A DNA stretch of 32,269 nt from Thermoguttaceae bacterium (GTDB lineage Bacteria > Planctomycetota > Planctomycetia > Pirellulales > Thermoguttaceae), in contig JAFSDX010000246.1 of NCBI GenBank assembly GCA_017436025.1, forward strand, positions 1 through 32,269. Direction: 5' to 3'. Position numbers and translations under genes: made by a program. This document shows, one piece after another, positions 1 through 12,400 of this stretch. The notes beneath the pieces were generated by a model that did not search any database, was not told the origin of the DNA, and saw only the letters and a program-made list of their open reading frames with translations. Numbering within the stretch: position 1 is the first letter of the stretch; every line of letters starts with the position of its first letter.

Positions 1-30
1 CTTTCGACCGAGTAAAACGCGCGCCCCAAC

Positions 31-59
31 TTGTAAAACGTCGCGCTATCCTGTATACT
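31..59 (+). promoter_or_regulatory. Sigma-70-type promoter for the EF-hand gene
   Basis: TTGTAA (31-36) and TATACT (54-59) are separated by 17 bases, four and five matches to the -35 and -10 consensus. Transcription would start near 66, giving an untranslated leader of about 110 bases. The gene's ribosome binding site is probably GGGGA at 162-166. Confidence 0.55.
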
Positions 60-174
60 AATCATTATAATAAGGAACGTCGACGATTCAAGCCGTCGCG
101 TCGCCCTTTCGGCGCTTTTCCTTCCGACTTTCCTTTAGAAATCAAACGCGGTTTTTGTCGCGGGGATCGTTATT

Positions 175-1413
175 ATGTCGCGTAAATATCGTTTTCGAAC
201 GTTGGCCGTCGTCGCGGCGGCGCTTTTAAGCGTTTCGCCGGAGCTTGATTTTTCGGTTTCGACGCCGTTTGACGGAACCGTCGTCGCGCAACCGCCGCAA
301 AGGGGCGGGCGCGAAGGACGGCAAGGGCGTCAAAGCGGAGGCGGAAACTGGAACCGCCAAGGCGGAAATCGACAGGGCGGCGGACGTTTTTCGCCGGAGC
401 AGATGATTCAAAGCATGACGCCGGAACGCTTCGAGCGGTTGCGCAATAATCCGGGTTTTGCGTCGCGAATGAAGGAAATGGTCGGCGCCGACCGTTGGGC
501 GCAATGGGAACGCGGCGATTTTAGCGCCGGAGCGACCGCCGCGCAAGCCGCCGCGCAAGCCGCCGCCGCGGAAGCGGGCGAACTCGTCGAAATGACCGAG
601 ATGACCGACGAAGAAAAAGCCGCCGCCGAAGCGACGCTCAACGCCGGAACCGTTCCGAAATTCAACGCCGACGGCGAAAAACGTTATTCGCCGGACTCGG
701 AAAACGAGTATTACAGTCAAGCGATGGCGCGCCGCGACGACGCGCTCGTTCCGTCCGCTCCGCTGGCGTTGCGTTTTTACGGGCGGTATCTGATCGGGAA
801 ATACGACGCGAACTCGAACGGAACGTTGGAGCGCGAAGAGTGGGAAGACAAACTGGCCGGCGCGCAAGCGATCGACCTGAACGGCGACTGGACGCTAACC
901 GACCAAGAAGTCCTCTTTTATTTGGCGCGGTACGCGTCCGGACGGACGATTCACAATCCGGCGCCGAAACGCCCGACTTACGTCGCCAACCGCGTCGTTC
1001 TCGACGAAGATAAGGAAACGCGCATTCGCCCGGCTTCCGCGCCGTTGCGTCGCGAAACCGCCGACGTCGCCGCCGAAACCGATAAAGAAAACGCCAACGC
1101 GCTGGCCGAAATGAGCGACGAAGAAGTGATCGCGATGTTCGTCGAGAAAAATAAGGCGCTCGAGGAGGTGGAAGACCAAGAACTGCTCGGCGTTTTGCTG
1201 ACGGAAATCGACTCGGCGACGCGGCGCGAGTACGCGGCTCCGCCCGAAGCGTTGAAAAACGTTCCGGTTTGGTTCTTGGCGCGCGACGTCGACGGCGACG
1301 GGCAATTGACGCTTCGCGAGTTCGCGCCGACCCTCTCGACCCCGGCGGTCGCGTATTTCGGCAAACTCGATAAAAACGGCGACGGGCTCGTCGTTCCGGA
1401 CGAAGTTCGTTAA
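175..1413 (+). CDS. Secreted EF-hand calcium-binding protein
   Basis: The 412-residue protein opens with a basic N-terminus and a hydrophobic stretch that reads as a Sec signal peptide (roughly residues 1-38), so it is probably exported. A Gly/Arg/Gln-rich linker (about 41-75) and an Ala-rich stretch (about 117-138) precede four EF-hand-like loops: DANSNGTLEREE (211-222), DLNGDWTLTDQE (234-245), DVDGDGQLTLRE (from 371) and DKNGDGLVVPDE (399-410). They are arranged as two pairs, one central and one at the very C-terminus. Each has acidic or Asn residues at positions 1, 3 and 5 and Glu at 12, so Ca2+ binding is credible. Multi-EF-hand exported proteins are common in Planctomycetota but their partners are mostly unknown. 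I see no catalytic domain. The gene has its own promoter and terminator and is probably monocistronic. Confidence 0.85.
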   Translation: MSRKYRFRTLAVVAAALLSVSPELDFSVSTPFDGTVVAQPPQRGGREGRQGRQSGGGNWNRQGGNRQGGGRFSPEQMIQSMTPERFERLRNNPGFASRMKEMVGADRWAQWERGDFSAGATAAQAAAQAAAAEAGELVEMTEMTDEEKAAAEATLNAGTVPKFNADGEKRYSPDSENEYYSQAMARRDDALVPSAPLALRFYGRYLIGKYDANSNGTLEREEWEDKLAGAQAIDLNGDWTLTDQEVLFYLARYASGRTIHNPAPKRPTYVANRVVLDEDKETRIRPASAPLRRETADVAAETDKENANALAEMSDEEVIAMFVEKNKALEEVEDQELLGVLLTEIDSATRREYAAPPEALKNVPVWFLARDVDGDGQLTLREFAPTLSTPAVAYFGKLDKNGDGLVVPDEVR

Positions 1414-1457
1414 GCGGTCGCGCCGACGTCGGCGTTCGTCGAGCGAACTCGTTAAAA

Positions 1458-1494
1458 ACGCGACTCGAGCGGAAGTTCGAGTCGCGTTTTTTTT
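1458..1494. terminator. Bidirectional intrinsic terminator
   Basis: Perfect 11-bp stem (1458-1468 with 1477-1487), an 8-base loop and a run of eight T on the + strand. The five A before the stem give a T-run on the - strand, so the hairpin can end both the EF-hand gene and the converging TraB-like gene. Confidence 0.85.
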
Positions 1495-1569
1495 GCGTTT
1501 CTTCTCAATATATATTAATAAGGAAAGAAAACGGAAGTCGTTCCGGCGCGCTCAAACGGTCGCGTTCGA

Positions 1570-2655
1570 TTATTTTGGCGCCGACTCCATCGACCAAGCG
1601 GCAATCCAACGCGGTTCCGAGCGCCGCGAATTTTGTAACGTTTTCTCGACTCGCCGCGCTAAGTCGTCGAGGTGCGCCGCGCCGTAAAAGACGGCGATTT
1701 TCGTCTTGCCCGCTTCGAGTTCTTTTTTCGCGACGTCGACCGCGATTTCGTTGCGATAATGAATTAACGCCGTTTCGCGTGCGTCCGGATCGACGGTAAG
1801 TTCCGTTCGCGCGAGTTCGTCGGCGAAGAGTCGTCGAAGCGTCAAGCGTTTGTCCTTCGCCAAGAGGCAGGCGAGGGCCCAGCCTTCGAAACGCCCGTTT
1901 TCCGACGAGAAAAGCGATTCGAGCGACGAATTGGCGAAAAAGAGGGGAATATCGCCGCCGGTCGTCAGCCGAGCGAGGAATTCGTCGGCGTCGGCGTCGC
2001 CTCGTTTGAGGTTCGGAGCGGAATAGTCGATTCCGTCGGTTTGGTAAACGAGCCCAAGCGCGTCGGAGAGCGATTGTTGAAGAAACGAAATCGCGTCGAG
2101 CGGAGACGCGGCGCCTTGTTTTTTCGCCTCTTGAGCGGCGGCGAGGTCTTTAACGTCGAAGCCTTCTTCCGCGACCAACTCGAAAACGACCGTTTCGTAT
2201 TCTTGGAATTCGGCGTTGAGGCGTTCGTAATACGCCGCTTCGCCAAGGTGAATCGCGCCGATCAAATCGACCGAAACGGGACGCGTTTTTCCGTCGTCGG
2301 CGCGAAATTCGCCTTCGAACCGAACGATCGAGGTCGCGAGGCGGAGCGGAACGCCGCGTTCGTTCCGTTCGAGGCGCAACCAAAGCGCGCCGTCGGCGTT
2401 GGAATCGATTTTGACGGCGGCGGCTTTGGGGGCGTTAGAATCGTTAGAATCGGACGGGTTTGCCGCGTTTGCGTCGACGACGGAATCGGTTTCGACGCCG
2501 CGACCGTTCGAAGCGTTCGAATCGTCGCGTTGAACGACGTTTGCCGAGAAAAGCGAAAAATTTGACGTTTTTGCGCTAACGTCGACGAGGGGTTGGACGA
2601 AAAAAACGACAAGAAGCGTTCCGACCGCGAGCGTCGAAGGAAAATAACGCGTCAT
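1570..2655 (-). CDS. Secreted TraB/GumN-like (TIKI-fold) protein
   Basis: A 361-residue protein with an N-terminal signal peptide (about residues 1-28, ending VDVSA) and a low-complexity Asn/Asp/Ser linker to about residue 90. The folded part carries the two hallmarks of the TraB/PrgY/GumN family: a GAIHLGEAAYYERL segment followed by a strand ending in FELV (the GxxH motif), and a C-terminal FYGAAHLDDLARRV segment (the second conserved His). Family members are related to Tiki metalloproteases, so a periplasmic or surface peptidase role is possible, but the substrate is unknown. The ATG at 2653-2655 is preceded by AAGAAAGG in the - strand leader. The gene converges with the EF-hand gene. The family call is fairly firm; enzymatic activity is an inference. 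Confidence 0.8.
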   Translation of the reverse strand: MTRYFPSTLAVGTLLVVFFVQPLVDVSAKTSNFSLFSANVVQRDDSNASNGRGVETDSVVDANAANPSDSNDSNAPKAAAVKIDSNADGALWLRLERNERGVPLRLATSIVRFEGEFRADDGKTRPVSVDLIGAIHLGEAAYYERLNAEFQEYETVVFELVAEEGFDVKDLAAAQEAKKQGAASPLDAISFLQQSLSDALGLVYQTDGIDYSAPNLKRGDADADEFLARLTTGGDIPLFFANSSLESLFSSENGRFEGWALACLLAKDKRLTLRRLFADELARTELTVDPDARETALIHYRNEIAVDVAKKELEAGKTKIAVFYGAAHLDDLARRVEKTLQNSRRSEPRWIAAWSMESAPK

Positions 2656-3457
2656 CGTCGCAAACCTTTCTTAAACAAGCGAACGACGACGCTAATTCGT
2701 TCGGCGGAGGCGGGAAAGCGTCGGCGTCTCGACGCGGTTTTCTCTTTTAAGGGCGCGCTCCGAAACGGCGGCGAACGAAAAAAAGTCGCGCCGTCGCGAG
2801 CAAACCTGAAAAAAAGAAAATTTCAAGGAACTAACGACTTTTAATTTTATCAAAATTTTTTAGAAATTTCAAGGAATCGCGCAAAATTGTTTTAAGACGC
2901 GGCGCCAACCGACGCGAAACGCGACGCCGCGGAAGAACGTCGCGACGGTATTCCTTGCTTTTTCGTTAAAGTTTACGTCTTTTTTTTAGCTTCCCAAAAT
3001 TGCCTTTTTTACGAGAGGACGCGACGCGGCGACGTCGGCGCAAGCCGGATATTCCGCAAGACCGTTTAATCGCGAAGTAAGAAAAGAAAAAAAGGAAATG
3101 TTTTTGCGAAGCTGAAATAGACGCGGACGCTAATTTTGATTATATTAGAGAGAATGAGACGGACTCTCGCTTCGACCCGCCGACCTCTCGTCGGAGGAGG
3201 GGCGGAACGAGGAACGTTTTCCGCTTTCTTGACGGCGTCGGGAAGCGAAGGAATTTGGACAAACGACGAACGTTCGAACGCGGTCGAGAACTTGACCGCG
3301 AGTCGTCGGCGACTCGAAGCGGTCGAAAAGCTCGACTGCGACGCGACTCGTTCGCAAAACGATTCAAGTTGGACGCGATTTGAACTAAGTCGACGCGCGG
3401 ATTCGCGCTCAGGCGCGAGTTTATTTTCACTTTACATTGTTGAGACAGGTGCTGCAT
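2656..3457. other. Long intergenic region with a hairpin-rich leader
   Basis: About 800 bases with no supportable gene. The left part holds the TraB-like promoter. A possible -10 element TATATT lies at 3141-3146, but no good -35 is spaced from it. The 160 bases before the giant gene hold three compact inverted repeats: 3279-3285/3294-3300, 3299-3305/3310-3316 and 3403-3408/3413-3418. The last ends about 40 bases before the ATG and is followed by a T-rich run. Small open frames here are Arg/Ser-rich and lack ribosome binding sites, so I did not call them. Confidence 0.5.
2844..2872 (-). promoter_or_regulatory. Sigma-70-type promoter for the TraB-like gene
   Basis: Read on the - strand, TTGAAA (2867-2872) and TAAAAT (2844-2849) are spaced by 17 bases in an AT-rich island. 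This is about 190 bases upstream of the start codon at 2655. Confidence 0.55.
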
Positions 3458-6400
3458 ATGTCGTTATCGCGGAAGAATAAAATTGGTAGCGTCGCCGAAT
3501 TGCTGACGGGCCGTTTTGCGAAAAAGCGTCTTGAGAAAACGCGCGGGCAAAAGCCGACGAAACTCTTGCTCGACCAACTCGAAGAACGCCAACTCCTGAG
3601 CTTGACCGTCGGAACGACCGACAATATTCTCGTCAACGACGGTTGGCAAGACGTGCGCGGCGAAATCGCCGTCGACTCGAACGACGCCGGCGATATGATC
3701 GTCGCTTGGACCGGCGCCGACCGCTTGGCGAACCCCGATTACGACTCCGCGGATTCGGAATCGAGCCCCTATTTGCTCGACGAAAACGGAAATTACGTCG
3801 AAGACCTCAATATTTACGGCCGTTATTTGACCGACGAAGTTCAAATCATCACGCTTCCGCAAGAAGTCGTTCCGGGTTCGACGCTCGCCGACGGGACGAA
3901 AGTTGAAAGCGGGACGTTCGAACTCGTTTACAACGCTTACGAAACGCAACGCTTCTCGATTTATAAATCGTCGTTTGCGCAAAACGCCGGAGAAGACGTT
4001 TACCCGACGACGAACTCGCTCTCCTGCTTCAACCTCGGTTTCTACGCCGAAGGCGAACTGACTTGGATTCTCTTCAAGTACGACTCCGCGCTTCTCCCGA
4101 GCGACAACGCCGCGAACCTCCAAGAAGCGATCCGCGCCATCCCGGGAGGCGAATACACGCAAACGACCGTTACCGCCGTCAGCGAAACCGACTTCGACAT
4201 TACGTTCTACGGCGGCGACGGCGTCGATTTCGCCGGGCAAAACATCTCCGACGTTAAAGTCCGCAACGACTTCTACGCCGACTTGAACGGAATCCTCGAA
4301 AAGGTCAAAGCGACCGACTTCGACGCGTCCGACCTGCGCTCCTGCTCGTCGTTCCAAAAATTGATTTTGCGCGACGTTTTCGGCGACAATTACTTGAAAA
4401 CCGTCGAAAATATGACGACGACGCAGGGCAAAAAAGCGGTCGTCAAAGCGTTGCAAACGGAACTCGACGCGCAAGCCGACGAACTCGCCAGCGGCGTCGT
4501 TACGACCGTCGACCAAGTGCAAAACATCACGACCTATTCGTCGAAAACCGGCGCCGCGCTCGGGATTACCGTCGACTCCGACCCTTGGGTTACCGCGAAA
4601 AATATTCAAAACGCGTTCAACGCCGTTTCGAACCCGACGCTCTACGCTCCGGTTACCCGCGGTTATATTTACGACGAAGCCACGCACACCTACACCTACG
4701 CGGAAGAACCGTCCCGCGCTTACTCGTCCGACCAAACCTACGGGACGATGCAAGCGGCGATTAAAGCGATCGAAGTGAAAGTCGTTCCGGTCGCGGGGAC
4801 GACGAACCAATTCCAAGTTACCTTCACCGGCGCGAACGGCCTGCAAAACGAAGACGCGTTGATCGTTTCGTCCGCCGAATACGTTACGAAAACGAAGGAA
4901 GTCGATCCGGTTACCGGCAAGTCGAAGGCCGTTTACAATTACGTCGACGTGATCGCGCAAGATTCGCGCACCGGCGAGTACGGGCACGTTTCCGACAAAA
5001 ACTACTCCCCGGTCGCGACGACGGTTAAGGAAAGCAGCTCCATTTTCCGCGTCAACGCTTCGGAAGTCGCCGAATTTGTCGTCGACTCGGACGGCGACGT
5101 CGTCTACGACCGCGAAGGAACGCTCGCGACGAACGGAACCGGGCGGACGAACCAAATGAAACCGGACGTCGCGATGAGCGCCGACGGCACGTTCGTCGTC
5201 GTTTGGGAAAGCGAAAACGCCGACGCGAAACAACCGTACAATAAGTCGGACATTATGGCGCGCCGCTTCGTCGTCCAAGGTTACGCCGAAGAAGGAACCG
5301 AACAATACGAAAAAATGTCGTTCTATACGAACGGCGCCGAAGACGGCTTCGTCGGCTACGTTCCGCCCGCCGAAACCGCGTTCTCGACCGACCCGGTCGC
5401 CGACCCCTACGTCCTCGACTCGACCGCGACGAAAGTTCAATGCGTCGCGCCGGTCGCAAACGAATTCGTCGTCAACGCCGAGAAAAACGGTCGCCAAACC
5501 GACCCGACGATCGGCGCCGACAAAGACGGCGCGTTCATCGTCGCTTGGACGTCGGAAGCGCAAGACGCCAGCTACTTCGGCGGCGTTTACGCGCGTCAAT
5601 ACAACGCTTTGGCGCAACCGGTTACCGGCGATATCACCCTCGCGTCGAGCCAAATCGGCACGAACTACTACGGCCCGGCCGACGCCGCGATGAGCGACGA
5701 CGGGTACGCGGTCGTCGCTTGGAACTACAACACGTCCGCGACGGGCGCGACGACGCTTTATCATTCTATTCTCGAACCGCAAAGCGCGAAATTTATCGTC
5801 GATCACGAAGTCGTCGCCGAAGGCGGTTACGGCGCGTCCGTTTCGTTCGCCTACAGTCTCCTCGACGAAAAAAACGGCGACTACTCCGCGCGTTTCGGGA
5901 TCGCTTACTCCCTCCAAGAAGGCGCCGCCGCGGACAACGACGACGATAACGCCGACGCCGCGAACGCCGTTTTGGACGAAACGCTCGCCAATCTGCCGAA
6001 CGTGAACTACGCGAGCGCCGTCTACGAAATTACCGGCAACGTCCTCGAAGAAGAGGAAGCGCCGACGGTCGAAAACGATAATAATAACGATAACGACGCC
6101 GACGACGAAGAAGACGATACGAACGTCAGCGATGAAGTCATTCACGTCGGAACGCGCGAAACGAGCCTCTTCACGGCGGCTTTGGTCGCTGAAAACACGA
6201 CGGATATGCCCGGCAACCAAGGGAATCCGTCGATCGGTTTGGACGCGGACGGCGACGTTTTCATCGCTTTCCAAGGTTCGAACGCGCTCGATATTCAATC
6301 GATGACGAACGCCTTCACGGAACTCGACTACCTGGGTTACGCGGCGGATTCGGAAGAACTCGCGATTCGACTCTCTTGGAGCGATTTCGACAAAGCGAAC

Positions 6401-9400
6401 CTTGTCTACGTCGGTAAAAAGATCGGTTACGGCGACGACAAATTCGCGTATGAAGACAAGAACGAAGACCTGGCGCAATACGTTAAACTTGCGCTCGGTT
6501 GGGGGTACGACGAATACGGCGATCTCGTCGAATTTGGCGTCGAACCGGTTTACGCGGTGCGCAACGTCGATTGCGTCGACGTCGACGCTTACGAACGCCG
6601 TTTCCTCGCCGTTGCGCAAAAAGAAGGCGCGACCGCGGAACAGCTCACGCGCTTGTACGCCGTCTTGGAAACGCTCCTTTCCCCGCTGCGCAACAACGGC
6701 AACGACGTTAGCCTCCAAGTTTACGGTCAAAAATATTACGGCTCCGCGACGACCGACGAAGCCTCCGATTTCGGCGTCGTCAGCAACCTGCGCAACGGCT
6801 CGAACGCCTGCTTCTATTTGGCGTTCCCGAACCGTTACGTCGCGTCCGCTACGACGAGCCTTGTAATCGGTCGCCAAGACAACGCCGAAAACAACGAGCC
6901 GCTGAACGCCGAAACGATCGCGATCGACCTGAGCGGTCAATACGACGCCGACTTCGGTTTCGTTACCGACCCGCTCGCCGCCGCGCAAGCGGTCGCCGAC
7001 GCGCTGAACGCCTCGACCTTGGCCAACGGCGACGCCGCGTTTATCGTTCGCTACGTTCCGCTTTCGGAAGTCGAGTTCTATAAAGGCACGCTCGGCGAAC
7101 TCGATATTTTCACCGAATCGTTCGAATACTCCGCGACCGTTACGATTAACGACGTCGAGCAACAAATTCAACGTTCGGTCGACGACTACTTCGTCCTGCA
7201 AATCGTCGCGCAAAACACGTTGCACGACGCGCCGCTTTACATCGGTTACGAAGACGTTCTTGAACCGACGACCGTTACGCTTCTGAATCAAACGATCGAA
7301 GACATGAACTACGGCGGCGCGGCGAGCCTCTTCGTCGAACGCAACGGTTCGCTCGGCGCGGCGCAAACGAATCCGGCGCTTACGACGACCTCGAACGGCG
7401 ATTTGACGGTCGCTTGGGGCGTTCGTTCCGACGCCGATCCGCGCAACGCTTACAACACGTACCCGAACGTCGGCAACCCGATCGACGCGGCCTTCACGCA
7501 CATTTACGTCCGTCCGTTCGTCGAATCGACCGACGCCGCCGGCCCGACCGTCGTCAACGTTTCGCTCCCGAACGGCGACAAAGTCCAAGAAGGCGAAATG
7601 GTTACGTCCGCGCTCCGCGACGTCGTCGTTTCGTTCAGCGAAGAAATGCTGACCGTCGGCGACGGTACGAACTATTACAACCGCCTGCACGCGGTCGACA
7701 ACGTCGCGAACTGGACGCTCCTGCGCGACGGCGTCGAAGTTACCGGCGCGATCGAAAGCGTTACGTTCGGTATGAACGCGTCGCAAGAGTTGGCGCAAAA
7801 CACGGTCGACGAAGACGGAAACCCGGTCGCGGAAATCAACGACGGCGTTCTCGCCAACGGTACGAATCGTTGGGAAGCGGTCGTTACGTTCGCCGAAGGG
7901 TTCGAACTCAACGACGGCAATTACACCCTCGTCTGCAGCTCGATGGTTCAAGATATTGCTCGCAACGCGATTTACAGCCAAGGTTACGCGGTCGACGGCA
8001 GCGGCGCCGGGTTCGACGGTCGCGACTGGTCGCTCGATTTCAGCGTCGTTCGCTTGAACCAAGCTCTCGGTTTCGAATACGGCGACGGTTTCGAACGCGA
8101 CAACTTCATCCCGGAAGATTACATCGAATACGACCCGAACGCCGACTCCCATCAAAACGGCGTCTACGGCCCGGTCGTTTATACCGACTACTCCGCGTTG
8201 CGTCAAGTTACGCGTTCGAGCATCCTCAACGAAACGAGCGACTACGGCCCGAACACCGCGCAATCGGTCGCTAGCAACGCGAACGGCGACTTCGTTGCGA
8301 CTTGGGTCGAAACGCTCGAACAAATCGACGAAGAAACCGGAAATAAAACCGTTACGCAAACCGTTTGGGCGAAAACCTACCGCGCGCTTTACATCCTGAA
8401 CGCCGAAGGCGTCCGCGAACAAGTGATCGATCAATCGGTCGAAAACGTCGTCGTCAAGGTTTACGAAGCGACCGCCGAGTACGAAGCGACGACGAACAAG
8501 AAGGGCGAAACCGTCTACAAACTCCTTTCGGCGACCGCGAACGGCGAAGCGACCGAAAAATTCGCCGACCCGCGCCAAGCGTCCGTCGCCATCGACGACC
8601 GCGGCGAATTCGTCGTCGTTTGGGATATGATTACCGACGGCGAAGAAGCGGACGGCAGCCGCGACGTTTATATGGCGAAGTACGCCTTCAACGGCGGCCA
8701 AATGAAGCTCAACGGCAAAGCCGAAGCGCTTCGCGTCAACGTCGAAACCGACAAAGACCAACAATACGCGTCGGTCGCGATGGACGCGGACGGCGACGTC
8801 GTCGTCGTTTGGGAAAGCTACGGCCAAGACGGAAGCGGTTGGGGCGTTTACGGTCGCCGCTTTATGACGAACGGCTCCTCCTTCGGTTACGCGAACACGA
8901 TTCAAACCCTGTCGTTTAGCGACTCGATCGAAGTTCAAGGCGACGTTCTGACCTTGACCGGCGAAGTCGACGACAAAGCGTTTGAAATCCAAGTCGAACT
9001 CTCGGTCGAAATGAAGACGAACGCCGAACGTATTAAGAACGCGCTTCTTAGCGTCGGTTGTTTCGAAGAAAAAGACCTCGAAGTCGCGGTCAGCGGCGCG
9101 GGCGAAATCTCGATCGAATTCAAGGGCGATTACACGGCGACCTACGTCGATCTGCTCGAAGCCGAATGGACGCGCGAAGGAAAAACCGACCGCAACCTCG
9201 TTTGCAACGTCGAAATGCGTCAACTCGGCGCGACCGGCGAAGAGTTCGAAGTCAACGAAACGACCGAAAACAACCAACGCTTCGCCTCGATCGCGATGGA
9301 ACGCGACGGCGGTTTCGTCGTCTCCTGGACGTCCTGGGGCCAAGACGGCGACTCGGCGACCGAATCGAACATTTACGCGCGCAAATTCGCTTCGAACCAC

Positions 9401-12400
9401 GTTATTTCGAACTCCGTCGGTTCCGTCGAAGATATGACGATCGCGGCGGACGGAACGTCGAAAGTCATTTCGACCGACGACATTGACTCGCACGAAGTTT
9501 ACGGCGGCGGCGTTTACGATTCCGTCTGTATGATCACCGTCGGCGGCGACGCGACCGACGCCGGAACCGGAACTGGAACGGACGACAACGAAGTCGACGC
9601 GGAAGCGCTCGGCTCCGGTTCGCTCCTCACGACCGGGATGCACATCCTCACCGCCGCGCACGTCGTTACCGGCGACGACGGAACGCCGATCGACCCGAAC
9701 GAAACGCAAATCCTCGTTACCTTCCACACCGCCAACGGAACCGTTTCGATTCCGGTCGCCGAAGTTTACGTCCACGAAACCTACGACGGCGAAACGGGCG
9801 GCGCCGGGGTCGACCTCGCGATCCTGCAACTCGCGACCGCCGCGCCTCGCGAACTCGAAGGTTACGAACTTTACGCCGGTTCGGACGAAATCGGGCAAAC
9901 CGTTACCTTCGTCGGCTACGGCACCTACGGCGAAGCGGACGACGACGATGACGAAATCGGCAACCGCGGAATTGGCGTCAAACACCAAGGACAAAACGTT
10001 TACGAACTCGACGGCGCGAACTTCCAAGACTCCGAAAACCCGAACGTCTTGGTTTACGACTTCGACGACGGAACCGCCGCGAACGACTACCTCGGCAACT
10101 ACTACGGCATTTACAACCGCGGTCTCGGCGACGACGAAGCGATCACCGCGCCGGGCGACTCCGGCGGCCCGACCTTCATCAACGGTCAAATCGCCGGCGT
10201 TTGCTCTTGGGGCACCGACTTCGACGGCGACAGCTCGTTCGGCCCGGGCAACTACCAAGTCGACGTTCGCGTTTCGGCTTACGTCGATTGGGTCAACGAA
10301 ATCATCCTCGGCGGTCTCGGCTCCGAATTCCTCGTCAACACCGACTTGACCGTTACGGTCGCGACGGACGACGACGATACGACGACCGATACGGACGACG
10401 ACGAAACGCTCACGACCCTCGACGACGCTTGGACGCGCGGCAATCAAATTTGGTCGAGCGTCGCGATGGACGCCAACGGCAACTTCGTCGTTACCTGGAC
10501 CGGTTACAACCAAGACGGCAACGGCGACTCCCTCACCGGCGCCTCGAACAACGGGCTCGGCGGCGTCTTCGGGCAAGTCTTCGCCAGCGATCCGAAGAAC
10601 TCGCTCACTTACGGCGGCGGCGTTTTCCAAGTCAACGAATACACCGCTTACGACCAAATCCACTCGCAAGTCGCGATGGCCTCGAACGGCGATTTCGTCG
10701 TCGTTTACGAAAGCTACCAAGACCCGTCGAACGACGAAAACTCCGACGTCGCCGACAATTACGGGATTTACGCTCGCCGTTACGAAGTCGTCGAAGGCGA
10801 ACCGATCGAAGTCGACCTCGGGACGACGACCGGCGGGACGACGACCGGCGGAACGACGGGTAACGATACGAACGACACGGAAACCGAACCGGTTGAAGTT
10901 ACGCCGCTTACGCAAAGCGCGATCGGCTCGGAATTCCGCGTTACCCGCGACGATTACTACGAATACGACAAAGACCAACTCGGCGGCTCCGTCGCGGTCG
11001 ACGCCAACGGCGATATGGTCTTCGTTTGGACCGACTTGTCCGAACCGCGCGAAAACGTCGAAGCGGTCGTTCGGATGCGCGCTCTGACGCTTCCGGAAGA
11101 CGATATTCCGCCTTACGTCGTTCGCGCCAACGCGGCTTACCAAAACGCCGCGGGCGAAGAACTGCAAGTTTCGCTGTACAACAATAACGTTACGTTCGCG
11201 AGCGGTTACGCTCCGACCGCGCTCGTCTACTCGTTCAGCGAATATATGTACTCGGCGCAAATGAACCTCGACGTTAAAGACGACGCGTTCGACGCCGACG
11301 CCCTGTACGCCTATAGCGACGCGAAGTCCCGAGAACTCGACTCGATCAAGAGCGTCTTGAACCTCGGCAACTGGTCGATGACGCACAACGGCAAAAAGAT
11401 CGAAAACGATTACATCGCCGATATCGTTTACGGTTACAACGCCTCGACGCTCGTCGAAGATTACGTTCGCAACCTTGAAGCGGAAACCGGCGAAACGTAC
11501 TACGTTTCGTCCTCCGAAACGCGCACGAACTCCTACGAGTTGGTGATTATCTTCCGCAAACCGCTTCCGGACGGAAGCTACGCGGTTACGCTTTCCGACA
11601 AGGTCGCCGACGCGTTCGCGAATCGTCTCGACGGCGATTACGACGGCGAGTCCGGCGGTTCCTTCACGGTGCGCTTCAACGTCGGCGTCGCGACGAGCGA
11701 AGACGGCGAGCAAGACCGCGTTCCGACAACCGATATGGAAGCCTACGTCGGCGCGCTCGGCGGCAACGGCGTTCCGGTCGTCGTCTCGAACCAAGACGGG
11801 TTTATTATCGTTACCGAATCGCAAACCCTGTATGAAATTGGGTCGACCGGCGACAATGATAATAACAATAATAACACCAATAACAACAATAACGGAACGG
11901 ACGACGAAACGACCGAATCCTACGGTTACTACGAAACCGTTACGATCGACGGAACCGTTTATCGAATTCAGTCCGACATTGTGATGCGCCGCTTCAACGC
12001 CGACGGCTCGACCAACGGCGTCGAAACCCGCGTCAACACCTATTCGACCGGCAACCAAATTCACCCGGACGTCGCGTTGACCGAAAGCGGCAGCTACGTC
12101 GTCGCGTGGGTCGGCGAAAGCGACGACGCGCTCAACGGCGTCAGCGCTCGCTTCTACCCGGGCGGCGCGGCGCAAGCCAAGCAAGTTCAAATCGCCGGAC
12201 GCAAGGGAATCCGTTGCTGGAACGTCGACGTTCAAATCAACGAAGCGACCGGTTTGGCGTTGATCACTTGGATTCAAGGCGACACGACGACCGACGGCGC
12301 GGACAAAGTTTGCGGCGTTTACTACGACGTCAACGGCGAACAAAAGAGCGAAATCTTCACCGTCGCCGAAAACGGCGAGCGTTCGATCGAATCGTTCGAC

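Noticed and set aside
3136..3480. A 114-codon + strand frame just upstream of, and overlapping, the giant gene
   Set aside because: There is no ribosome binding site, the composition is Arg/Ser-rich like non-coding frames here, and it runs into the giant gene in another frame. The hairpins there fit a leader better.
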